A stretch of DNA of 11,707 nt from Akkermansia sp. Lineage in GTDB: Bacteria; Verrucomicrobiota; Verrucomicrobiia; Verrucomicrobiales; Akkermansiaceae. Where the stretch lies: positions 1 to 11,707 of the forward strand of contig JAFNWZ010000443.1 of assembly GCA_017379255.1 (NCBI GenBank), given 5' to 3'. The notes below the pieces were generated by a model. It was not told the origin of the DNA and made no database searches. It saw only the letters and a list, made by a program, of their open reading frames with translations. The translations under genes were made by a program, and so were the position numbers. Positions 7,401 through 11,707 of this stretch are shown here, one piece after another; the first letter of the stretch is position 1, and every line of letters begins with the position of its first letter.

Positions 7401-10121
7401 CTTTCGTACCCGATATGGCGATTCCAGCCGGATTCTCTTGCTCCCGGGCTGCAGGTGGAGCATAAGGACGGCGAACTGGTTCTGCAAGCGGACTTACCCC
7501 GTGCGGTGAAGGCTCACCTGTTCATCGGCTGTGGGCAGAAACTCCGCCACCAGGTGCTGCCTGTGGTGGCTGGCCCGCAGACGCTGCGTGTGCCGTTGCA
7601 GCCGGGAGAGGAGGGGAATGTGTGTGCCACGCTGGTGTTGCCGGGGCGCTTGGCTGATGAAGCTCCCATTGTCATTTCAGAACAGTGTTACGTGCCGGTT
7701 GCCAGATATCATCTGGGGGTGGAACTGCAACTGCCGCAGCAGGTGTGCCGCCCGGCGGAAACGGTAAGCCTTTCCGGGCGGGTGCTGGCAGATGGAAAGC
7801 CTGCGGAGGCCGAGGTCACCCTGTATGCTGTCGATGCAGGCATGCTTTCTGTCGGGCATTATCAATGCCCCGACCCTGAATCGTATTTCTGCCGTGGCAG
7901 TGTGGCTTATAGTTTCTCCCTGCCGTATTCTCCCATGCGCAACAACCGTGCGAAAGGGGAAATCATCCTGACCCTCCTGCCCGGGTTATGGCAGGGCGAT
8001 ATGGTGGGTGAGGGGTGCAATCTGTACATCGATGAGCCACCTTCGGTGATTGTGAGCGCAGCGGGAGCTCCCGTGCAGGGGCGTTATTATAAGCGCGCTG
8101 CGAGCAAGAATGCGGCTATGGCGGTGGATAGGGAGATGTCGGAGGAGGTTGGCTTTGGTGGCGACCTGGGAGCCTGTGGTGGCGGCCTGGGAGCTCCTGC
8201 TGCCATGGTGGCAGGTGCTGGCGCAGAGCAGGCTGCAATGCCGCGCCTGCGCACGGATTTCGCCCCGGTTGCCTTGTGGAAGGGGGCGCTGCGCACCGAT
8301 GCAGAGGGCCGGTTCTCGGCTCAGGTTACCTTGCCGGATACCTTAACCACATACCGTGTGTTTGCTGTGGCCCTGGATAAGAGCGGTAAGCGTTTTGGCT
8401 CGGCCAGCGGTGATTTTACGGTGGCTCAACCCGTGATGCTGACTCCCGGAACACCCCTCTTCATGAGCCTGGGGGATACCCTGCGCCTGCCGCTTTCCAT
8501 TGTGAACAATACGGATGAGCCCGGCACCTGGCGCGTGACGCTGCAGGGGGCGGGTGCTCCGCAGGAAATCACTTTGGAAGCCCGGCAGAGCGGCACGCTG
8601 TATTTTGATTTCTCCGCCACGGCTGAGGGCGGGCAGAAGTTGCGCTGGATGGCGCAGGGCAAGCCCGGGTCGGATGCCGTGCAGGGTGAGTTTACCGTGC
8701 GTTTCCCGGCCCCGGTGCTCAAGGAGGTGCATCGTCTGGCACTGTCGCCGGGGGCTGCAGCCGTTGCTCTGGCCCCGCTGATGGGAAGCGATGTGGCCGC
8801 AGCTTCGCGCGGGCAGATGCAGCTGGTGGCCTCGGCCAATCCGCTGCTGCACCTGGCGGGCGCAGCTGATTTCCTGCTGGCATACCCTTACGGCTGCACC
8901 GAGCAGCGCGCCTCTGCGCTGATTCCCTGGTTGCTGTACCAGCATCTTGCACCGTTCTGCCCGCTCATGGCGCAGACTCCGGCAGAGGAGGTAAAGGAAA
9001 CCGTGGAGGAGATGGTGCAGGAGATTTTGTCGCGGCAGTGCGAGGATGGTGGCCTTTCATACTGGGGCGGCCGCCGCGAATCCTGCCTCTGGGCATCTGC
9101 TCACGCGGCCTATGTGCTCAAACTGGCGCAGGAGCAGGGGTTCAATGTGCCGCAGGAGCAGCTGGATGAGCTCATTCATTACCTCAGCAAGGCAGATGAT
9201 GACCAATTGTCTGTGCTTGCCCGGTTCTGCATTGCGCGTGTCCGTGGCCGGTCCGGGGCGATGATGGATGCGCTGCGTGAAGCCCCGCTGCCGGGCTCGT
9301 GGGCTCGTGAAACCCGGGCCAGTATGCAGTTTATGCTGGCTATGCTGGAGAATCCGGCCGGGGCTGACGCTGCATTCCGCAAATGGATGCGCACCGCCGG
9401 GCGGGATTACCGCCATGGTTCCACGCAGACGCATGCCTGGTCTCTGCTGGCGCTGGCGGAATATATCAAGCTGAGCAGGAAGTCAGGCGGTGAGGCTGTT
9501 CTGGTGCTGCACGATGGAGCGGAGCTCCAGCTGGGCATGGGGGCAACTGAAGTGCCTTTACCCTGGCAGCCCGGGCAGGAGATGAAGGCGCTGCCCATCA
9601 CGCTGGCAGCGAAGCAGGGCACGGTGTATGCCACGCTGAGCCTGCGTGCTCTGCCGCGTACCTCGGATTACCCCGGTGTGACGGAGCGCGGTCTGCAGGT
9701 GACCCGCCTGTATGAGACAAAGGGGGCAGATGGTATCTGGCGTCCGGCGACCTGCTTCAAGGTGGGGGATGTGGTGCGCGTGACGCTCACCTGCGCCAAG
9801 GTTGCCCCGGAGCTCAAGTACCTTGTGCTGGAGGATTACCTGCCCGCGTGCATGGAAGCCATCAACCCGGCCGTGCCGGGGCAGGCCGCCGGTCTGGAAT
9901 CCCTGGAGTGGAGCTACTGGTTTGACCACCGCGAGTACCTGGCAGACCGGGTGCGCGGCTTCTGCACCCGCTGGGCCGGGCGAGACCTGCTCAACATGCG
10001 CTACTATGCCCGCGTGAAGCGCGCCGGCTCTTCCACTGCGCCGCCTGCGCAGGCGCAGCTCATGTATGAGCCGCAGGTCTACGGCCTTTCCCCGAATGCC
10101 CGCGTGGTTTCTGAACCCTGA
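4455..10121 (+). CDS. Alpha-2-macroglobulin family protein, copy B (complete, 1888 aa)
   Basis: This is a complete paralogue of the preceding gene, 15 bases downstream and probably in the same transcript. The N-terminus MNMKRFVICLGVLGTAAAG is a type I signal peptide (basic KR, hydrophobic core, cleavage near AAAG). Cys9 is not in a lipobox, because the residue before it is Ile. The start could equally be the second ATG at 4461. Residues about 25-450 form a beta-rich N-terminal extension I cannot assign, and about 455-520 is a charged helical linker. Then come VLVQVTDLNV (589-598), the MG2 motif LDRPLYRPGD (685-694), further MG domains, AVDAGMLSVG (1125-1134), a variable bait-position segment (1137-1264), LRTDFAPVALW (1265 on), the MG block PDTLTTY, and the TED domain with thioester CTEQ (Cys1481, Gln1484) and CEDGGLSYWGG. 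The C-terminal MG domain ends in VVSEP. It is longer than typical E. coli A2M (about 1650 aa). No Shine-Dalgarno sequence precedes either ATG, so expression may rely on coupling to copy A. Likely role: periplasmic or surface protease trap; the target is unknown. Confidence 0.96.
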   Translation: MNMKRFVICLGVLGTAAAGWPELRPDTYRQQVEFKYPEPLVSQTTVQNGWKHKDTRLSDKDLGRDFFTITGDEQHKPIPVWSDQDTLDISFSVGTSCATEYRFRLNPGTCYLGGAAAPQEEVVFRCPPDSLSGEAFMDDRGVGVVVHARAQITRESRELSAESGVRFVFREAIFHRRTGEVSYRDRVEAVQEPALLKHLRDSGSLDILEDRGEDVWKKLTPDSPLPGHVLVRPVKPLASGKLWHLLVEPGRNPGFSTSGPVCSDVMFAEELPSGVEWVLHENKSYRLRVSFGAEMNAAEMPALFQRMQLAVGDQVAADAGEGVKELVLNGSRYEFRYAGVQELPPVHAYGRRRGGEPLLYHPQNRTRGFWVEVSAPAPAVLDVVLPADTASYLGWKMVRAHRHRMALNPAMPVLEYGETTLLPVKGERVLRLPFANLEAVKVSAWRLQPEKMELAMKGNLVNSVQLRQHKLRYELLKDRQWKGLSVPEGSVADMQKSMERMLRTEKLRAEHSRQVLAGAEALPGAVVKTGADGMLQSGECLLRLDDAVGGSPAPGMYLLRLQPLAGAAVREAMSMNGQEPDLLDAQVDVLVQVTDLNVMAGEGAVLVNRYSDGEPLESGELTYQTTAGEQCRIAVENGVAWLPGDFRAKGALRVSCGEDAVLVKDAPRGRRAGTNRRGYSTLLVLDRPLYRPGDTVHVRGVLRRQLPDGSCDLPMEKSARVTISRPDGKMLEKREVSLGEFGAFEMSFTLPEGEDDVTGYYALQVESGKFRQRGTVNCQVFRRDAFKVNLELELEPVAPSHYTVRVAAQDYSGVPLAGAACSLNIGGQSRTLELDAAGKAEITGEVTEEMRKAQGLSVRGSVSNDREEYVQVPPVHKPIYPADFYMTVQGGRLRLMDSCGSGVLKREQVVELKLVRTARDPEVGANGLGTMQSREQVLWSGSLTVPADCQTGQEMPLELLQKHSGAEAWKLSGRDAAGRETTLSYPIWRFQPDSLAPGLQVEHKDGELVLQADLPRAVKAHLFIGCGQKLRHQVLPVVAGPQTLRVPLQPGEEGNVCATLVLPGRLADEAPIVISEQCYVPVARYHLGVELQLPQQVCRPAETVSLSGRVLADGKPAEAEVTLYAVDAGMLSVGHYQCPDPESYFCRGSVAYSFSLPYSPMRNNRAKGEIILTLLPGLWQGDMVGEGCNLYIDEPPSVIVSAAGAPVQGRYYKRAASKNAAMAVDREMSEEVGFGGDLGACGGGLGAPAAMVAGAGAEQAAMPRLRTDFAPVALWKGALRTDAEGRFSAQVTLPDTLTTYRVFAVALDKSGKRFGSASGDFTVAQPVMLTPGTPLFMSLGDTLRLPLSIVNNTDEPGTWRVTLQGAGAPQEITLEARQSGTLYFDFSATAEGGQKLRWMAQGKPGSDAVQGEFTVRFPAPVLKEVHRLALSPGAAAVALAPLMGSDVAAASRGQMQLVASANPLLHLAGAADFLLAYPYGCTEQRASALIPWLLYQHLAPFCPLMAQTPAEEVKETVEEMVQEILSRQCEDGGLSYWGGRRESCLWASAHAAYVLKLAQEQGFNVPQEQLDELIHYLSKADDDQLSVLARFCIARVRGRSGAMMDALREAPLPGSWARETRASMQFMLAMLENPAGADAAFRKWMRTAGRDYRHGSTQTHAWSLLALAEYIKLSRKSGGEAVLVLHDGAELQLGMGATEVPLPWQPGQEMKALPITLAAKQGTVYATLSLRALPRTSDYPGVTERGLQVTRLYETKGADGIWRPATCFKVGDVVRVTLTCAKVAPELKYLVLEDYLPACMEAINPAVPGQAAGLESLEWSYWFDHREYLADRVRGFCTRWAGRDLLNMRYYARVKRAGSSTAPPAQAQLMYEPQVYGLSPNARVVSEP
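7863..8246 (+). other. Bait-position variable segment of A2M copy B
   Basis: Residues 1137-1264 (128 aa) sit between the conserved AVDAGMLSVG strand and LRTDFAPVALW, the position of the vertebrate bait region. It is 39 residues shorter than the equivalent segment in copy A and has a different character: a YYKRAASK basic patch, an acidic EMSEE, then a Gly/Ala-rich stretch (residues 1233-1257) containing a duplicated heptapeptide. The low-complexity small-residue composition fits an exposed flexible loop. Assignment by position is an inference. Confidence 0.6.
8157..8198 (+). repeat. In-frame 21-bp tandem repeat inside the copy B bait segment
   Basis: Two adjacent 21-base units, 8157-8177 and 8178-8198, match at about 17 of 21 positions and encode GGDLGAC followed by GGGLGAP. 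The unit is a multiple of three, so gain or loss keeps the frame. Copy A has no such repeat. Confidence 0.75.
8445..8732 (+). repeat. Direct repeat block 1, copy in A2M gene B
   Basis: Partner of 2751-3038 at constant offset 5694. Long exact runs, such as the stretch coding GTWRVTL and the KLRWMAQGKPGSDAVQGEF region, make it a likely substrate for recombination between the two genes. Confidence 0.8.
8895..8906 (+). other. Thioester site CTEQ of A2M copy B
   Basis: Cys1481-Thr-Glu-Gln1484 lies within YPYGCTEQRASALIPW, with CEDGGLSYWGG downstream. Both bond-forming residues are present, as in copy A, so neither paralogue has lost thioester chemistry. Confidence 0.88.
9693..10102 (+). repeat. 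Direct repeat block 2, copy in A2M gene B (3' end)
   Basis: Partner of 4011-4420. The offset of 5682 equals the length of gene B plus the 15-base spacer, which is what a head-to-tail duplication of a whole gene unit gives. Confidence 0.82.
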
Positions 10122-10127
10122 TGCGGC

Positions 10128-11330
10128 TTATTCTGCCTGGCGGGAGCGTGCTCCCGCTGCGCGGAGTCTGGTCATGATGCGCTGGATATATTCCTGCATG
10201 GGCGGGTAATCGGTGTATTCGAGCCAGCGGGTGGCGATGTCCAGCGGATACCCGGTGTCTGCATGGGTGTTTCCGCGGCGCTGTTCGTATGCTTCATCGC
10301 TTTCACCCGGCTGCTGTGGCTGCGCTGCTAGCGGCACGAGGTTCGGATCCGCACCTGCGGCCAGCAGCATGTCAAGCTTCCGCTCGATGTCGCGTTGCAT
10401 CAGTTCGGCAAAATCTTCCTCATCGCTGGCGAGCAGCTGCTTCATCAGTACCTGCAGCACGGTTTTTGTGGAGCTGGCGTCATTGATATCCACCAGCTTA
10501 TCCTGGAGGATGCGTTCCAGCAGGGCGGTGGAATCCCGGCTGGCGGCTATGTTGCACAGATTTTCCACTGTCACGGTTTTGCCGTGATCCAGCGCCCAGA
10601 GCCAGGGGGCAGCACCTTCCTCAAAACCGCACAACAGCGGTAAATCGCAGGCGATGCCGACGATGCGCCTCGTTCCGTTGATGTCTGCCCCTTGGGCCAG
10701 CAGCCATTCGGCGAACTGTCGGCGGGTATTCCAGGGAATTTTCTCCCCAGTGATGAAATTTCCGTTGAGCAAGGGAGTAAGGGGTGTTTCGGCTTCTGTG
10801 TTGTCGGCATCGCCATCTATCTGCATGGCAATGCTATTGGGGTTGGCGCCATGCTGCACCAGCGCTTTCATGGCATCCAGCTGCGCATGTTGCGCCGCCA
10901 CGATGGCCGGTGTATAGCCGCGTACTGCACATCCAAAAGGATTCCGGAAGTCCACCTGTTCCTCCCCGCCTGCATGGCCGCTTTCTATGGCCTGATGCAA
11001 CTGGCTGGTGGTACTTGCAAAAAAGTCCCGTATGGCGCAGGCGTAATCAATACACTCCCAGATGGTAACTGAGGCTGTGATGAATGATTCACTTCTGCTC
11101 TGCTCGATAATCATTGGAACGTAGTCGTCCATCTGGTCTTTGAGCAGCCGATCAAATGCGGTGAGGGCGGTGCGTTCCTCCTGTGTCCAGCTTTCGTGGA
11201 AATCCGGGGTGCTCTTCCAGGTCCAGCCCCACAGCCAGAGGCAGAACCCGCCCACGGCGAGCATGAGGGTGAGAGCGATGCCTCCCAGGGTATAGCCGCA
11301 CCAGCGGCCTGCGCGTTTCCAATTGCTCAT
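10128..11330 (-). CDS. Membrane-anchored ankyrin-repeat protein (400 aa)
   Basis: The protein starts MSNWKRAGRW, then has a hydrophobic segment at about 13-35 (YTLGGIALTLMLAVGGF and following WLW). This reads as an N-in signal anchor leaving the bulk outside the inner membrane. Residues 40-135 are a helical region with no family I recognise. Degenerate ankyrin repeats follow: 138-166 (GYTPAIVAAQ to LVQHGANPN), about 181-218 (ending FAEWLLAQGADIN), about 261-283, about 289-331 (ending LDMLLAAGADPN) and about 359-394 (ending LRAAGA). Ankyrin repeats bind proteins, so a scaffold or inhibitor role in the envelope is plausible; no catalytic motif is seen. The gene converges on A2M copy B with 6 bases between stops, so it is a separate transcript. 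A weak AGG lies 5-7 bases before the ATG. Partner and function are unknown. Confidence 0.88.
   Translation of the reverse strand: MSNWKRAGRWCGYTLGGIALTLMLAVGGFCLWLWGWTWKSTPDFHESWTQEERTALTAFDRLLKDQMDDYVPMIIEQSRSESFITASVTIWECIDYACAIRDFFASTTSQLHQAIESGHAGGEEQVDFRNPFGCAVRGYTPAIVAAQHAQLDAMKALVQHGANPNSIAMQIDGDADNTEAETPLTPLLNGNFITGEKIPWNTRRQFAEWLLAQGADINGTRRIVGIACDLPLLCGFEEGAAPWLWALDHGKTVTVENLCNIAASRDSTALLERILQDKLVDINDASSTKTVLQVLMKQLLASDEEDFAELMQRDIERKLDMLLAAGADPNLVPLAAQPQQPGESDEAYEQRRGNTHADTGYPLDIATRWLEYTDYPPMQEYIQRIMTRLRAAGARSRQAE
10138..10159. terminator. Possible bidirectional transcription terminator hairpin (weak)
   Basis: A GC-rich inverted repeat (core CGGGAGC / GCTCCCG, two-base loop, up to ten pairs with one wobble) lies 16 bases past the stop of A2M copy B and inside the last codons of the convergent ankyrin gene. 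No T-run follows on either side, so it is not a classical intrinsic terminator. It is the only hairpin near the two facing 3' ends. Confidence 0.3.
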
Positions 11331-11348
11331 GCGCCTGTTGTATCATAC

Positions 11349-11358
11349 GGAGGACTGT
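11349..11358. promoter_or_regulatory. Inverted repeat arm 1 (ggaggactgt), ankyrin gene leader
   Basis: This is a perfect reverse complement of 11419-11428, with 60 bases between the arms. It lies 19-28 bases upstream of the ankyrin start codon. It could be half of a two-site operator or one end of a small insertion. The match is exact over 10 bases and stops at both ends. Confidence 0.5.
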
Positions 11359-11408
11359 GTGTAAAGCTTGATATGGCGGGTATGAAATATGCTTATTTAC
11401 GCGTTGGC

Positions 11409-11437
11409 ATAATAAGGAACAGTCCTCCAAATCGGAA
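11409..11437 (-). promoter_or_regulatory. Candidate promoter of the ankyrin gene
   Basis: On the minus strand a TTCCGA (11432-11437) and a TATTAT (11409-11414) are separated by 17 bases, giving three and five of six matches to the sigma-70 consensus. It would leave a leader of about 75 bases before the ATG at 11330. A TATGAT at 11342-11347 is closer to the start but has no recognisable -35. Confidence 0.3.
11419..11428. promoter_or_regulatory. Inverted repeat arm 2 (acagtcctcc)
   Basis: Partner of 11349-11358. If the minus-strand promoter proposed here (-35 11432-11437, -10 11409-11414) is right, this arm falls in its spacer, where a bound repressor would block polymerase. Confidence 0.5.
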
Positions 11438-11456
11438 TTTTGAGCCGTAAGGGCGC

Positions 11457-11462
11457 TATAAT
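11457..11462 (+). promoter_or_regulatory. Isolated TATAAT -10 box facing right
   Basis: A perfect TATAAT on the plus strand directly precedes the hairpin-rich segment, about 6 bases before the outer stem begins. No good -35 hexamer is found at 16-18 bases upstream. It could start a short structured RNA that includes the 18-codon frame. Confidence 0.25.
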
Positions 11463-11467
11463 CGCAG

Positions 11468-11515
11468 CGATGGGGTGGAGCCGTCCCGCTTCAGCGGGGC
11501 GAGCGGAACCCCTCG
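11468..11515. repeat. Long imperfect hairpin
   Basis: Nested pairing runs cga/tcg (11468-70 with 11513-15), ggggt/acccc (11472-76 with 11508-12), ccg/cgg (11481-83 with 11504-06) and cccgct/agcggg (11485-90 with 11493-98) around a two-base loop. Four co-linear helices are more than a chance GC palindrome would usually give. Confidence 0.55.
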
Positions 11516-11537
11516 ATTGCAGTGCAAAAATATGGGA

Positions 11538-11552
11538 GCCCGTGCAACGGGC
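11538..11552. repeat. Short perfect hairpin
   Basis: gcccgt and acgggc form a six-pair stem with a three-base loop (gca), directly upstream of the AAGGAGG ribosome binding site at 11558-11564. Confidence 0.5.
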
Positions 11553-11557
11553 GGCAT

Positions 11558-11626
11558 AAGGAGGCGCACATGTGTCCCAACGTTTCATTAGGACTGCTTT
11601 CAAATTCTTGTAGCACAGCTAATTGA
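11558..11626 (+). CDS. Possible 18-aa peptide with strong ribosome binding site
   Basis: AAGGAGG at 11558-11564 is followed after five bases by ATG at 11570, and the frame MCPNVSLGLLSNSCSTAN ends at TGA 11624-11626. This is the best Shine-Dalgarno sequence in the window, whereas the long genes have none or a weak one. The peptide has no family I recognise. Past the TGA the same frame stays open for 18 more codons (Q-Y-A-A-K-L-F-S-G-E-R-P-V-T-A and so on need only one stop change), so it may be a decayed longer frame or part of a repeated element rather than a working gene. Confidence 0.3.
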   Translation, partial: KEAHMCPNVSLGLLSNSCSTAN

Positions 11627-11631
11627 CAATA

Positions 11632-11654
11632 CGCTGCTAAATTGTTTAGCGGCG
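11632..11654. repeat. Hairpin after the 18-codon frame
   Basis: cgctgctaaa and tttagcggcg pair over ten positions (one wobble) around a three-base loop, six bases past the TGA. No T-run follows, so a simple terminator role is doubtful. Confidence 0.5.
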
Positions 11655-11707
11655 AGCGTCCTGTCACGGCGTAGCTTTAGCGAAGGCGGAAGCGAGCGGA
11701 ATTCATA

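Larger units (their letters stand above)
11490..11701 (+). repeat. Three copies of a TTYAGCG ... GCGAGCG motif
   Basis: TTCAGCG (11490) with GCGAGCG (11499), TTTAGCG (11645) with GCGAGCG (11652), and TTTAGCG (11676) with GCGAGCG (11692) recur within 212 bases at spacings of 2, 0 and 9. The first and third extend to GCGAGCGGAA. This suggests a short interspersed repeat family. Confidence 0.45.
11331..11707. other. Non-coding tail: ankyrin gene upstream region plus hairpin-rich element
   Basis: No convincing protein gene longer than 18 codons lies here. The first 120 bases are AT-rich and carry a 10-bp inverted repeat and promoter-like hexamers. From about 11468 the sequence turns GC-rich with three clear hairpins (11468-11515, 11538-11552, 11632-11654) and three copies of a TTYAGCG...GCGAGCG motif. 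It looks like an intergenic repeat or structured RNA and runs into the right edge of the window. Confidence 0.6.

Noticed and set aside
11397..11603. 68-codon minus-strand frame across the hairpin-rich tail
   Set aside because: It reads through the stems and repeats, shows no domain, and its composition (Arg/Pro/Ala-rich) is that of a GC hairpin translation.
11485..11707. CRISPR array
   Set aside because: The repeated motif is only 7-10 bases, with spacings of 0-9 between half-motifs and irregular gaps between copies; there are no regular repeat-spacer units and no cas genes.
11331..11707. tRNA or rRNA gene in the tail
   Set aside because: No cloverleaf with a TTCGA-type T arm or CCA end, and no rRNA signature, could be found among the hairpins.

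Overview
The window is dominated by two very large, tandem, same-strand genes for secreted bacterial alpha-2-macroglobulin (A2M) family proteins. They are followed by a convergent gene for a membrane-anchored ankyrin-repeat protein and a 377-base non-coding tail full of inverted repeats. The DNA is GC-rich, and both long genes cast many shadow reading frames on the opposite strand. Signal peptide, periplasm-type A2M architecture and a single-pass ankyrin protein point to a Gram-negative (diderm) bacterium. The A2M/ankyrin content and the weak Shine-Dalgarno sites of the long genes would fit the Verrucomicrobiota/PVC group, but that placement is only a guess.

Layout. 1-4439 (+) is the 3' part of A2M gene A. 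The frame is open through the left edge, and alignment to its neighbour shows that about 455 N-terminal residues lie outside. 4455-10121 (+) is the complete A2M gene B, 1888 aa, starting 15 bases after gene A stops. The stop-to-stop distance of 5682 bases equals gene B plus the spacer, so the pair looks like a whole-gene tandem duplication. 10128-11330 (-) is the ankyrin gene, whose stop lies 6 bases from the stop of gene B. 11331-11707 holds the upstream region of the ankyrin gene, with a perfect 10-bp inverted repeat. It then holds a run of hairpins, a repeated short motif, and an 18-codon reading frame with the best ribosome binding site in the window.

How the genes work together. In the A2M family, a protease cuts an exposed bait segment, the protein collapses, and a Cys-Gln thioester in the TED domain couples to the attacker. 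Both copies keep the MG2-type motif (LDRPLYRPGD), the AVD-GMLSVG strand before the bait, the post-bait MG block and the thioester CTEQ. The bait-position segment differs almost completely in sequence, length and composition. The simplest reading is a two-member protease-trap set in the cell envelope with a shared scaffold and different protease specificities, probably co-transcribed. The 3' halves of the two genes are nearly identical at DNA level, while the bait segments do not align. This mosaic suggests gene conversion of the scaffold together with diversification of the bait. No pbpC-like partner gene is visible; the only other gene is the ankyrin protein, whose link to the A2M pair is unknown.
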